Shown piece after piece: positions 47,901 to 49,156 of a DNA stretch of 64,000 bases. The stretch is from Fistularia commersonii. Lineage: Eukaryota; Chordata; Actinopteri; Syngnathiformes; Fistulariidae. Under the pieces are notes generated by a model. The model did no database searches, had not been told where the DNA came from, and saw only the letters and a list, made by a program, of their open reading frames with translations. The first letter of the stretch is position 1. Each line of letters starts with the position of its first letter. A program made the translations under genes and the position numbers. The stretch lies in NCBI GenBank assembly GCA_037954325.1, contig JBBMNZ010000019.1:12360501-12424500 (forward strand), given 5' to 3'.

Positions 47901-48690
47901 CACATATTTGCTGTTTCAGCAGAAACCAATTTAACTAGAACCACTGCGCTTACCCCCTCATTACTTGGGTCAGTTCCAAGCCACCACCACCATCTATATA
48001 ATGGAAACCATTCATATTGGAAATATGTTTATGAATAAAACAATAACGCACATAGACAAAAAGAGACCTGAATCTAAACACAATAAGCGTTTTTCTCCAG
48101 CAGGGAAATTGAATTGGCGCCCTGCTCCGACAAGGCAAGGAAAGGAGAAGCATGCTTTAGCTGTCCAACTGGCATTGCTCCTTATCTGCCAGCACACAAA
48201 AGAAGTCGCAGTGGACTGAAAGACATGTGTTCGTGGAGACAGTGTCATAGTATCCTCTATTCCAGTCATTAAAAGAAATAAAATAAAAACGGCAGAAAAC
48301 GGGAGTCAAACAACCTTCGCGCCTGTGAACGCGACATTGAACGTTACACTGCGGTCAAATGTGCGTTTTATACCAGCGCTTTTCTTTAGCGGGAAAACCA
48401 CTATACGAAACAAACAAACAGAAAAATGACAGGGAAAACTGCGCGGAAACAATAAAAGCAGTATTGTTTATAATTATTTGCCCCCGGGAGATGAAAAGGG
48501 AGTCTCATTGGCACGCAGGGAAAAGACTAGATGTTAGCTAAAATGACCGCCGTCGGTCTTCGGGCAACGTTCAAGCCGTGCTTACCACCGGGTCCACGGT
48601 GCTCCTCACAGCTTCCGACACGCTTTGCCTTACTTCAGCGGCCGTCCCCGGTTTGCTTAACCTCTTGGTGAATTTCCGTACCTCAGACAT
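1..48690 (-). CDS. dock11: dock11-like gene, DOCK-D family Rho-GEF (5' three quarters; 3' end beyond window)
   Basis: This entry spans a multi-exon gene; the 43 exons are listed separately. DOCK-D proteins activate CDC42 (and RAC) at the membrane: PH and DHR-1 bind lipid and DHR-2 exchanges nucleotide. Joined in phase, the exons give about 1,593 residues against about 2,070 for vertebrate DOCK11. Visible parts are the conserved N-terminus (1-35), the pre-PH region (36-154), PH (about 160-275), DHR-1 (about 640-810) and a helical middle. The window ends at the edge of DHR-2. The match is closest to DOCK11 (FKRRYFYLSQLPDGSY, LQLKYDNQKTF, FLRTHLQIIIAVSQL) rather than DOCK9 or DOCK10, but a fish paralogue cannot be excluded. 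All junctions have consensus-type sites except the ambiguous one near 636. Introns are rich in transposons. Confidence 0.9.
638..751 (-). CDS. dock11: dock11 coding exon 42 (donor ambiguous, GC or GT)
   Basis: Residues 1532-1569: IIIAVSQLISDVALTG, then FQESLSIINNFANSDKAMK. With the end at 638 the intron starts GCAAGT (a GC-AG intron) and the protein reads MK-STAFP. With the end at 634 it starts GTAGAA and needs an acceptor ten bases inside exon 43, giving MKATFP. Family length favours the GC form. Confidence 0.9.
900..1082 (-). CDS. dock11: dock11 coding exon 41
   Basis: Residues 1471-1531: FPSVLFKGRVTLCEALCCEV, EASALLYLLMRNNYEYTKR, ending TFLRTHLQ. Phase 0; donor CAG before GTAATT. The last helical repeat before the DHR-2 region. 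Confidence 0.95.
1926..2075 (+). repeat. fragment of dispersed fish repeat (GTTAGCAC family)
   Basis: Contains the block with CAGTGGTTAGCACTCC, CCTCACATGAAG and GGTTTAATTCAAGCTGGGGCC, a degenerate version of a very common teleost repeat (CAGTGGTTAGCACTGTCGCC...GGTTCGATTCC). Lies in dock11 intron 40. Confidence 0.55.
2308..2445 (-). CDS. dock11: dock11 coding exon 40
   Basis: Residues 1425-1470: GHNALMKKVFDVYLTFL then HVFAALRAFINK, matching DOCK11 GHNPLMKKVFDIHL. Phase 0 at both ends. Confidence 0.95.
2743..2858 (-). CDS. dock11: dock11 coding exon 39
   Basis: Residues 1386-1424: DAEIHHQALLEANISVEVCL then SVLDVLSLFIQCFK, matching HQALLEGN-ATEVSLTVLD. Donor GTCAAT, acceptor TTTTAG. Confidence 0.94.
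3045..3350. repeat. two inverted termini of a Penelope-like element
   Basis: A copy of the terminal sequence with CTCATCCGAGAGGCTTCTTCAGTT at about 3,138 is followed by its inverse (GAAGCCTCTTGGATGAGAAG) at about 3,288, with little between. The same terminus flanks the better-preserved element at 33.55-34.76 kb. A solo inverted terminal pair without coding sequence. Confidence 0.6.
3351..5378. other. dock11 intron 38 remainder, nothing recognised
   Basis: AT-rich sequence with no exon, RNA gene or known repeat that I can support. Short open frames here have no family resemblance. Confidence 0.5.
5379..5521 (-). CDS. dock11: dock11 coding exon 38
   Basis: Residues 1338-1385: QEVCVSKLFSSDRKSQTLPA then AKLHQFNTMEASLTLNI. 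The acceptor ATCCAG (four bases outside a second CAG) is required by phase. DRKSQT-PA is a family signature. Confidence 0.92.
5819..5866 (-). CDS. dock11: dock11 coding exon 37 (48-nt microexon-sized)
   Basis: Residues 1322-1337: ICLVQFRYVGKRNIG. FRY-GKRNI is invariant in DOCK-D. Only 48 bases long; both junctions are in phase with neighbours (acceptor TGCAG, donor GTAAGA). Confidence 0.93.
6155..6221 (-). CDS. dock11: dock11 coding exon 36
   Basis: Residues 1300-1321: TMMTYWNKISPQDIMNFLSL, matching LLTYWNKVSPQELIN. Ends in phase 2 (GA before GTGAGT). Confidence 0.94.
6345..6459 (-). CDS. dock11: dock11 coding exon 35
   Basis: Residues 1262-1299: a serine-rich start (RRGSTMSSSPMPSVG) then GHYEVKGLLLSFLHIVKTL. 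DOCK11 has the same S-rich linker followed by QYEIRSLLMCYLYIVK. Ends in phase 1 before GTCAGT. Confidence 0.92.
6606..7424 (+). pseudogene. LINE apurinic endonuclease domain fragment
   Basis: A 272-codon open frame. Motifs: LRVGTSNIETGKGRELIDM (family LRVGTWNV), VDILCVQKTRW (normally VQETRW, so the catalytic E is K), GVGVILNEEFVRNV, VVSGYAPQ, and LIGTDFNGHIG (normally GDFN). The loss of the catalytic glutamate and the premature end show it is dead. Confidence 0.82.
7891..8226 (+). pseudogene. LINE reverse transcriptase fragment (fingers to motif A)
   Basis: Reads LMSHTIKLWERVVETRLRAE, QQYGFMTRKSTTDAVFALRM, and FVDLEKAYDRVPREELW with the motif-A aspartate. About 100 bases upstream, out of frame, is the piece SGKGVSPDDIPVEVWKCLG. 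Sequence decays after GMEEE. Same family as the minus-strand copy at 22.7 kb by inference. Confidence 0.8.
8997..9076 (-). CDS. dock11: dock11 coding exon 34
   Basis: Residues 1235-1261: AQNGHIVRREDSRGSLFMD then PGTPDSIE. QNGH--(R/K)REDSRGSL is shared with DOCK11. Donor GTTGGT, phase 0. Confidence 0.92.
9284..9770. repeat. unclassified dispersed repeat, copy A
   Basis: Shares ordered blocks with 31,000-31,770: GAGTCAGATTTACAATTGT, CAATTGGCAGCATGCATATT-type, CTCTCTCACT, TTGCTATGCACCC-type, CTTCAAATACTT-type and a final AAAACTGAAAA-CC-TTGTGGT block. No ORF or terminal motif recognised. Lies in dock11 intron 33, 200 bp from exon 34. Confidence 0.6.
9795..9965 (-). repeat. fragment of dispersed fish repeat (GTTAGCAC family)
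   Basis: Blocks resembling CCAGTCGCTCTCTCATT..ACACA and GGGGGAAGATGGAAAACCCAGAGA match the middle of the common teleost repeat seen at 16.9 and 57 kb, strongly degraded. Confidence 0.45.
10135..10210 (-). CDS. dock11: dock11 coding exon 33
   Basis: Residues 1210-1234: GSRDDLISASSTDSRRVST, then EKDH, a low-conservation serine-rich linker recognised by SRD(D/E) and by exact phase fit to exons 32 and 34. On the coding strand a (TG)n tract starts about 107 bases upstream of its acceptor. Confidence 0.82.
10318..10456. repeat. (CA)n microsatellite with CG interruptions
   Basis: About 140 bp of CA dinucleotides on the plus strand, with a GTGCGCGCGCGCA interruption. Read along dock11 it is (TG)n and ends about 107 bases before the exon 33 acceptor. 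Long open frames here (His/Thr or Cys/Val runs) are artefacts. Confidence 0.97.
10585..10698 (-). CDS. dock11: dock11 coding exon 32
   Basis: Residues 1172-1209: NQQARICMLYLPLFELLYQN then LKQLSAQPPTSSLG. The QA-I--LYLP core is conserved, and the C-terminal part is a divergent linker. The intron upstream in the gene contains a CR1/Rex1-like LINE and a Penelope fragment. Confidence 0.93.
11236..11570. mobile_element. Penelope-like element terminal fragment
   Basis: Matches the left end of the element at 33,551: GGCAACTGGACTTGAATTTC, GATGTTTCACCCCTCATCCG, AATGACCTGTGGAG, AACTGCCAGGGTTT and GGATCACATGAACT. No coding part remains. Interrupted on the right by the LINE at 11.69 kb. Confidence 0.75.
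11813..13225 (+). CDS. LINE reverse transcriptase open reading frame (470 codons)
   Basis: One uninterrupted frame. Motifs in order: AGPDGLSPRVLKGCA, VPVPKVKHPSTHSDYRPVAL, FFDFSSAFNTIRPALL (motif A), GAPQGTVLSPFLFTLY (motif B), FSDDSAIVG (motif C, where the usual YSDD/FADD is FSDD), and KYLGVHLDNKLDW. It ends with the C-terminal SFLPEAIRLFNSS. The first 15 or so codons are a shifted endonuclease remnant joined by deletion. RT may be structurally intact, but without a full endonuclease the element cannot be autonomous. GC-rich codon use contrasts with the surrounding intron. Confidence 0.88.
   Translation: MWTARQETIKLWTCCMPMLAAGPDGLSPRVLKGCASQLCGIFSRLFNLSLTQMVVPDRWKTSCLVPVPKVKHPSTHSDYRPVALTSHVMKSLERLVLRHLRTVVGPSLDPLQFAYQPRIGVEDAIIYLLHRIYTHLEEVGSTVRVMFFDFSSAFNTIRPALLNRKLLDMQVDAPLAAWINNYLTGRPQYVRLGNIASDTIVSSTGAPQGTVLSPFLFTLYTSDFRFSSQSCHLQKFSDDSAIVGCINRGQEEEYRSVVDRFVEWCGLNHLQLNVTKTKELVVDFRKQRTHPTPVTIRGTEVDIVDSYKYLGVHLDNKLDWTINTNASFKKGQSRLFFLRRLRSFNVCRTMLQMFYHSVVSSVIFYAVVCWGSRLKTADVNRLNKLIRRAGSVLGVELESVVQVSERRMLKKLLSIMDNIHHPLHATLTSCQSSFSRRLIPPRSSTERHRRSFLPEAIRLFNSSPFSRRQP
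13583..13614 (+). repeat. TTCTTA-type tail repeat of LINE
   Basis: About five units of TTCTTA (some TTATTC register) directly after the LINE 3' end, the short tandem tail typical of CR1-type elements. Confidence 0.85.
14262..14443 (-). CDS. dock11: dock11 coding exon 31
   Basis: Residues 1111-1171: EYCRNHFLVGLLLRELAEAL, then AVSCLKNLLIKHAMDDRY. Two acceptors five bases apart are possible; the outer one (exon starting AACAGAGC) keeps the frame from exon 30. Phase 0 donor GTGAGA. Confidence 0.94.
14444..15872. other. dock11 intron 30, nothing recognised
   Basis: AT-rich intron without supported exon or transposon. Short open frames have no family match. Confidence 0.5.
15873..15984 (-). CDS. 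dock11: dock11 coding exon 30
   Basis: Residues 1074-1110: ALTEMKFDFLITLCNHEHF then IPLNLPMAFGRTKLQRVQ. NHEH-IPLNLPM is invariant. The phase-1 donor (CAGG before GTGAGA) fixes the choice of acceptor in exon 31. Confidence 0.95.
16619..16702 (-). CDS. dock11: dock11 coding exon 29
   Basis: Residues 1046-1073: RCLTFMNRGFAFGLVNHYM then FSVKDPK, matching RCLTLMDRGF in DOCK11. Phase 0, donor GTACAT. Confidence 0.94.
16862..17172 (+). repeat. dispersed fish repeat (GTTAGCAC family), near-full copy
   Basis: Contains AGCAAGAAGGTCTGTGGTTT, GTTTGCATGTTCTTGCC, TGGGTTTCTCCC, GGCCCTGTGATCGGCTGGGG and GGGATAGGCTCCTGCACACC, the standard order of this abundant teleost repeat. Lies in dock11 intron 28. Open frames in it are coincidental. 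Confidence 0.75.
17359..17505 (-). CDS. dock11: dock11 coding exon 28
   Basis: Residues 997-1045: MPRTQRFPDNFHSAL, IMPHITLRHVEVPEEA, then NLSLANFIK. The RFP---H--L pattern and the PH(I/V)T-R---(I/V)P(D/E)E block match DOCK11. Donor GTCTGA is atypical at +4 to +6. Confidence 0.94.
17506..18930. other. dock11 intron 27 (part), nothing recognised apart from GT-rich tract
   Basis: AT-rich; a short irregular GT-rich stretch at about 18,825-18,895. No exon or known repeat supported. Confidence 0.45.
18936..20169 (-). mobile_element. decayed Tc1/mariner-type transposon
   Basis: About 1.23 kb flanked by TA on both sides. The left end CAGTTCAGCCCAGGAATATT is the inverse of the right end AATATTTCTGGGTCTAACTG with few mismatches (CAGTTAGACCCAGAAATATT). 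On the minus strand a transposase remnant reads KSPDLSLMEHTFHLLRTKL, the SPDLNPIEH-W catalytic block of Tc1 transposases, but the frame is broken throughout. Inserted in dock11 intron 27. Confidence 0.78.
20266..20337 (-). CDS. dock11: dock11 coding exon 27
   Basis: Residues 973-996: YSWFFFEIMAKSIAQYLQEG then NRMK. YSWFFFEI is invariant in the family. The Tc1-like element ends about 100 bp away in the adjacent intron. Confidence 0.95.
20664..20789 (-). CDS. dock11: dock11 coding exon 26
   Basis: Residues 931-972: a variable start (YVFVTKNSALGNSANT) then HEVLAIAVTTILKQTADF and NKLLK. The acceptor (CTGTTAG) is the nearest upstream AG that keeps the HE-LA frame. Confidence 0.88.
20890..20959 (-). 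CDS. dock11: dock11 coding exon 25
   Basis: Residues 907-930: VIIHIVSRCHEEGLEHYL and RSFVK, containing the invariant CHEEGL motif. It opens with one base completing an arginine codon. Confidence 0.95.
21055..21176 (-). CDS. dock11: dock11 coding exon 24
   Basis: Residues 867-906: CLHAMETPVIINFLPVVLMQ then LFEVLSAATKEAHD, a conserved amphipathic helix. Ends in phase 2 (CG before GTCAGT). Confidence 0.94.
21413..21502 (-). CDS. dock11: dock11 coding exon 23
   Basis: Residues 837-866: DLHLHKFFQHCQLM, then QAELIKYLK, the first helix pair of the helical scaffold. Phase 0, donor GTCAGA. Confidence 0.94.
21595..21678 (-). CDS. dock11: dock11 coding exon 22
   Basis: Residues 809-836: SPIDIKWVENAKTLFKV then HVASTIYAQ, matching the DOCK11 segment VDIKWVDGAKPLLK. 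Phase 0, donor GTAAAA. Confidence 0.94.
21873..21985 (-). CDS. dock11: dock11 coding exon 21 (DHR-1 end)
   Basis: Residues 771-808: VGYSWMPLLKDGRM, then LPVAATLPPGYL, the end of DHR-1. Begins two bases into the valine codon; donor GTGCTT is weak but in frame with exon 22. Confidence 0.93.
22456..22579 (-). CDS. dock11: dock11 coding exon 20 (DHR-1)
   Basis: Residues 730-770: VKIELPVHLHDKHHIIFTFY then HISCESSSK, the KIELP and F-F-(Y)H-(S)C core of DHR-1. Ends in phase 1 before GTAAGT. A LINE insertion begins 130 bp upstream of its acceptor. Confidence 0.95.
22698..23374 (-). mobile_element. 5'-truncated RTE-type LINE with 12-bp target-site duplication
   Basis: Insertion 22,710-23,362, same strand as dock11, in intron 19. 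Both sides carry GATTAAATAAAT (22,698-22,709 and 23,363-23,374) without mismatch, the target-site duplication. The 3' end on the minus strand is CGAAAGAAGAAGAAG, i.e. an AAG tail. The family is inferred to be that of the remnant at 6.5-8.2 kb. The clean duplication indicates a fairly young insertion. Confidence 0.88.
22735..23337 (-). pseudogene. LINE reverse transcriptase C-terminal domain
   Basis: A 200-codon frame: RYLGSTVQSNRECGKKVKRR, GWRKVSGVLCDRRLSARIKG, VVRPAMMYGLETVTMTKRQ, WFGHAQRRDSEYIGRRML, then PGKRSRGRPKRRFMDVV and the terminal WRKLTRCGDP. This is the region after the catalytic motifs. It lacks motifs A-C, so it cannot function alone. Confidence 0.85.
23837..23915. repeat. (GT)n microsatellite
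   Basis: About 80 bp of TG/GT on the plus strand in dock11 intron 19, reading (CA)n along the gene. Confidence 0.97.
24221..24313 (-). CDS. dock11: dock11 coding exon 19 (DHR-1)
   Basis: Residues 699-729: CIYGKPGDSVFTSSTYTTVL then HHNQSPEFYNE. The HH-Q-P-F-(D/N)E motif is diagnostic of DHR-1. Phase 0 at both ends. Confidence 0.95.
24314..25317. other. dock11 intron 18 (part), nothing recognised
   Basis: AT-rich sequence with no supported feature. Confidence 0.5.
25318..25550. repeat. dispersed fish repeat (AAAGAACTTTATT...CAGTGCCTTGCTCAA type)
   Basis: Starts with an AAGAAGAAAG stretch and AACTTTATTTTGTCA, and contains GAGCAGTTCGGGTTTCAGTG and CCTTGCTCAACA, landmarks of a common teleost retroposon tail region in reverse orientation. 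Degraded. Confidence 0.6.
25769..25834 (-). CDS. dock11: dock11 coding exon 18 (DHR-1)
   Basis: Residues 677-698: ARNIAVCIHFKDSDEEG and TPLK, the ARNI-V-C-FKDSDE strand found in all DOCK-D proteins. Acceptor TTGTAG, donor GTGAGG, phase 0. Confidence 0.95.
26000..26184 (-). CDS. dock11: dock11 coding exon 17 (DHR-1 start)
   Basis: Residues 615-676: SSYIPVKPFEDSCE, EIEEFLPDEAKYNYPF and NQLYIYPLQLKYDNQKTF, which leads into DHR-1, the C2-like lipid-binding domain. Ends AAG before GTGTGT. The spacing and the KYNYPFTTYKN block are DOCK11-like. Confidence 0.95.
26597..26673 (-). CDS. dock11: dock11 coding exon 16
   Basis: Residues 589-614: PEKNKLQTIPGQLNVTIEC then VPPDFS, matching DOCK11 PEKTKLQIIPGQL. 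Ends in phase 1 (A before GTATGT). Confidence 0.94.
26792..26914 (-). CDS. dock11: dock11 coding exon 15
   Basis: Residues 548-588: QVFKDAQGSLDMDGKFSPLY, RQDSSKISTDDIIKVL. The acceptor TTTCTAG is chosen over an overlapping CAG because the extra bases complete the phase-2 codon of exon 14. Ends in phase 2 before GTGGGT. Confidence 0.93.
27588..27670 (-). CDS. dock11: dock11 coding exon 14
   Basis: Residues 521-547: TAQKVLKGAKQTC then RLGQYRMPFAWAA, a family-wide motif. It ends in phase 2 (AA before GTAAGA); exon 15 supplies the third base of a lysine codon. Confidence 0.94.
27783..27905 (-). CDS. dock11: dock11 coding exon 13
   Basis: Residues 480-520: GIFSVTNPHADIFLVARVEK, then GITHCAEPYIKTSD. 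I placed the acceptor at AAAG before GGC rather than at the internal TTTTTTCAG. Only the former keeps the conserved GIFS and joins exon 12 in frame. Confidence 0.93.
28774..29028 (-). CDS. dock11: dock11 coding exon 12 (with glycine-rich insert)
   Basis: Residues 395-479. It opens VEPFFISLALIDISKNCK then ISADFHVDLNPTCVREML, highly conserved. The distal half is a variable loop with two glycine runs (SLGGGGGG and DSGGGNG) that mammalian DOCK11 lacks in this form. It ends LLRFPTQ before GTAGGA. Confidence 0.93.
29873..29912. repeat. (TA)n microsatellite split by a TIR element
   Basis: About 40 bp of perfect TA repeats end directly at the left TIR at 29,913. Degenerate TATACACATATATATGC repeats continue from 30,268. 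Confidence 0.95.
29911..30269. mobile_element. non-autonomous Tc1/mariner-like MITE
   Basis: About 355 bp. The left end CTGCTCAAAAAAATAAAGGG is the inverse of the right end CCCTTTATTTTTTTGAGCAG, with TA at each boundary. No coding capacity. The TIR is that of a widespread fish MITE. It sits inside a (TA)n tract in dock11 intron 11. Confidence 0.88.
30438..30578 (-). CDS. dock11: dock11 coding exon 11
   Basis: Residues 348-394: RLDFSGIEPDVKPFEERFG and VVSCHDLTFCLQGCV, the conserved start of the pre-DHR-1 beta-rich region. Phase 0 at both ends, donor GTATGC. A TIR element in a (TA)n tract lies about 170 bp downstream in the intron. Confidence 0.95.
30802..30885 (-). CDS. dock11: dock11 coding exon 10
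   Basis: Residues 320-347: YARETDQLNKINRNEG then IFTLDPETQ, the counterpart of YGRETEQLNKL in DOCK11. Phase 0 at both ends, donor GTAGAG. The intron upstream in the gene holds a Penelope-like element. Confidence 0.93.
31000..31770. repeat. unclassified dispersed repeat, copy B, interrupted
   Basis: Parallel to copy A at 9.28 kb, with TGAGTCAGATTTACAATTGT, GGCAGCATGCATATTCACTA, TTGCTATGCACCCATTATG and CTTTCAAATACTTAGA in the same order. It is split by an inserted retroposon tail at about 31,105-31,365. In dock11 intron 9. Confidence 0.6.
31105..31365 (+). mobile_element. retroposon 3' end inserted in unclassified repeat
   Basis: Ends with GTAAGAATTTCATTGTATAG, ATATGACAATAAACACTTTG and a short GAATATT repeat, the common tail of fish LINE/SINE 3' ends. 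Absent from copy A at the homologous point, so it inserted later. Confidence 0.65.
31771..33550. other. dock11 intron 9 (part), nothing recognised
   Basis: A 140-codon plus-strand frame at 32,149-32,571 resembles no family and has AT-rich, intron-like composition. A triple ACTAGGC heptamer at about 32,962 is too short to matter. Confidence 0.45.
34000..34385 (-). pseudogene. Penelope-type GIY-YIG endonuclease fragment
   Basis: On the minus strand, frame 1 gives HVAYAVSCTEGCDHVYIGE then KQPMHKRMAQH, where AVSC...VYIGET is the GIY-YIG core. A shifted frame continues TGQDSAVHLHLKDKGHSFED and LAREDRWFER-like, then KPSL-NRGG, the typical Penelope C-terminus. At least one frameshift separates the halves, so it is inactive. 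Confidence 0.85.
34530..34662 (+). repeat. retroposon tail inserted within the Penelope element
   Basis: GAGCAAGACACTGCTCCCCT, TTAATTGCAGAGAATGAATT and CCCCACAGGGATTAATATGG with an ATTATT run: the common fish GAGCAAGGCACTGAACCCC retroposon 3' end. Confidence 0.6.
35120..35235 (-). repeat. possible degraded fish repeat (GTTAGCAC family)
   Basis: Only weak similarity (ATCACCAGGTAATAGCAG, ACACCCATTCACACGATA) to the middle of the dispersed repeat. Confidence 0.3.
35639..35718 (-). CDS. dock11: dock11 coding exon 9
   Basis: Residues 293-319: an acidic/serine linker (DDDSASQGKGESLL) followed by SMGRNLQPELMK, matching the DOCK11 segment ending HPELMK. It begins two bases into a codon and ends AAG before GTATTG. 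Confidence 0.9.
36499..36625 (+). repeat. GC-rich imperfect tandem repeat, three units
   Basis: Three copies of a 45-48 bp unit beginning GGCCAGGCA (36,499, 36,544 and 36,592), each with CACTGGTTTACA(C/T)C then ACC-CG-type sequence. Local GC is far above the surrounding intron. Frames here are open in several registers because of the repeat. Confidence 0.75.
37017..37200 (-). CDS. dock11: dock11 coding exon 8 (PH domain end)
   Basis: Residues 232-292: SPKTRRNGFELKM, then HFLAADSEAEMEEWVATL, the C-terminal PH helix with its invariant tryptophan. A polar linker (CQERRNGVETQDCS) follows. It ends in phase 1 before GTGAGA. Confidence 0.94.
37833..37967 (-). CDS. dock11: dock11 coding exon 7 (PH domain core)
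   Basis: Residues 187-231: VFKRRYFYLSQLPDGSYIL and NSYKDEKNCKETKGSIYLD. This is the basic PH core that contacts phosphoinositide in relatives and the exon that most favours DOCK11 over DOCK9. Acceptor CCCAAG, donor CAG before GTAAAT. Confidence 0.95.
38140..38565 (+). mobile_element. L2-like LINE 3' end
   Basis: Translates in part as WNKLPEATRLASSISTFKKQ, the C-terminal LINE block (VWNSLP----S-FK--LK). It is followed by TTGTAAGTTGCTTTGGATAA, AAGCGTCTGCCAAATGCAAT and an AATGTAATGC tail, the standard fish L2/SINE 3' terminus. In dock11 intron 6. Confidence 0.75.
38664..38759 (-). CDS. dock11: dock11 coding exon 6 (PH domain start)
   Basis: Residues 155-186: DSSSLCSQRGGVMKQGWL and the first PH strand (GWLQKANINSS). 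It ends ATG-AGG before GTGAGT, phase 0. The leading S-rich stretch is conserved in DOCK11. Confidence 0.94.
39335..40105 (+). pseudogene. decayed LINE reverse transcriptase 3' region
   Basis: Frameshifted pieces read YMSVDLEKAF (RT motif A) near 39,430, then HKLWIVTERTRSLIQAAKM, and PLLLHVVKNQMRW. The end (GCTGGCCTGGGAACACCTCG, GCTTTGGCTGCTGCCCCC) matches a common fish LINE 3' portion. Antisense to dock11 in intron 5. Heavily decayed; the middle of RT is deleted. Confidence 0.75.
40106..41271. other. dock11 intron 5 (part), nothing recognised
   Basis: AT-rich with no supported exon or repeat; a short GTGTGT/GCATGCG stretch near 40,600. Confidence 0.45.
41272..41338 (-). CDS. dock11: dock11 coding exon 5
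   Basis: Residues 132-154: KGLKTDKLPAHVFEIDED, the acidic linker just before the PH domain. It starts with one base completing the previous codon and ends GAG before GTGAGT. Confidence 0.92.
41855..41937 (-). CDS. dock11: dock11 coding exon 4
   Basis: Residues 105-131 plus two bases: CIKMYNTDWHVINYKYE then YSGDFRML, nearly identical to DOCK11. It ends in phase 2 (AG before GTAAGC) and is completed by exon 5 as a serine codon. Confidence 0.94.
42682..42771 (-). CDS. dock11: dock11 coding exon 3
   Basis: Residues 75-104, beginning ESQISRQRRTVV and ending SLFAKE, matching the DOCK11 segment with RQRRT and SLFVKE. The acceptor before GAG (CACACAG) preserves the family spacing to RQRRT; a second AG nine bases further in would shorten it by three residues. 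Confidence 0.92.
43170..43345 (-). repeat. dispersed fish repeat (GTTAGCAC family) fragment
   Basis: CCATCCATCCATCTACACTT, GACCCTATCCCAGCTGTCAC and CAATCGCAGGGCCGCACAGA in the order of the common teleost repeat. A local ACTAGGCCCTAGT palindrome with a GTTCTTGCCCA duplication lies inside. Confidence 0.7.
43378..43460 (-). mobile_element. RTE-type LINE 3' terminal fragment
   Basis: TTCATGGGTCACCACAGCCA, TCTATCTAACCCTATTCTCT and GTATC match the 3' end of the LINE at 22,720-22,790 with few changes. Shares the same orientation as dock11. Confidence 0.7.
43988..44104 (-). CDS. dock11: dock11 coding exon 2
   Basis: Residues 36-74, with the family motif IIEPLDYEVV followed by HSDPHRDLLL. Acceptor CTCTCAG, donor TCG before GTGAGC, phase 0 at both ends. 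It is separated from exon 1 by a 4.5-kb intron. Confidence 0.93.
44105..48585. other. dock11 intron 1, nothing recognised
   Basis: About 4.5 kb, AT-rich in its middle, notably free of recognisable transposons compared with the other large introns. Short open frames show no family match. Large first introns often hold enhancers, but I see no specific motif cluster to claim. Confidence 0.5.
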
Positions 48691-48970
48691 AGCGCCCTTA
48701 CGGTTATAGTTCGCTAAATGCTTCCCGGTGTGGCTTCGAGCATGCCGGGGTACGGGACGCGGCGGCTGTTGTGCGACAACCAGATGTGGGCTGTGTTGGA
48801 GGTGGACCGGCCAGCGGTTGGCGTCGCGAGGCGGGGCCGCTGAGACTGCTGCTGATGAGAGGGGAAACAAGAGATGGGTGCCGCTGCGAGATGCTCCACT
48901 CTAACATACTTCCGCTGGTCGTCAGTCGAGCAGAGGAAACGGTCAAAGATCCTCTATTAGCTAAAGAGTA
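48540..48970 (-). promoter_or_regulatory. dock11: CpG-rich 5' region of dock11
   Basis: Around the dock11 start codon the DNA becomes GC- and CpG-rich (several CGG/GCG steps per line), unlike the AT-rich introns on both sides. This is typical of a CpG-island promoter with 5' UTR. No TATA box is evident. The transcription start cannot be set from the sequence. Confidence 0.5.
48586..48690 (-). CDS. dock11: dock11 coding exon 1 (start codon)
   Basis: Encodes residues 1-35, beginning MSEVRKFTKRLSKPGTAAEV, the invariant DOCK9/10/11 N-terminus. The start is chosen because this is where known DOCK11 proteins begin (M-A-E-V-R-K-F); position -3 is G. It ends GTG before donor GTAAGC in phase 0. The frame stays open upstream to another ATG at 48,870. 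Confidence 0.93.
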
Positions 48971-49016
48971 GCTGCTATGTTGACATTTCCAAGATCCGTT
49001 TTGAACGAGTTTAAAT

Positions 49017-49156
49017 GATAAGATAAGATAAGATAAGATAAGATAAGATAAGATAAGATGAGATAAGATGAGATAAGATGAGATAAGATGAGATAAGATA
49101 AGATAAGATAAGATAAGATAAGATAAGATAAGATAAGATAAGATAAGATAAGATAA
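49017..49156. repeat. (AGATA)n pentanucleotide tract
   Basis: About 140 bp of AGATA units with a few AGATG variants, abutting the 3' end of a minus-strand LINE. It probably grew from that element's short tandem tail. The long open frame through it (Ser-Tyr-Leu-Ile repeats) is an artefact. Confidence 0.95.

Noticed and set aside
49017..49156. CRISPR-like regular repeat array
   Set aside because: Repeats are 5 bp without spacers: a microsatellite in a vertebrate genome.
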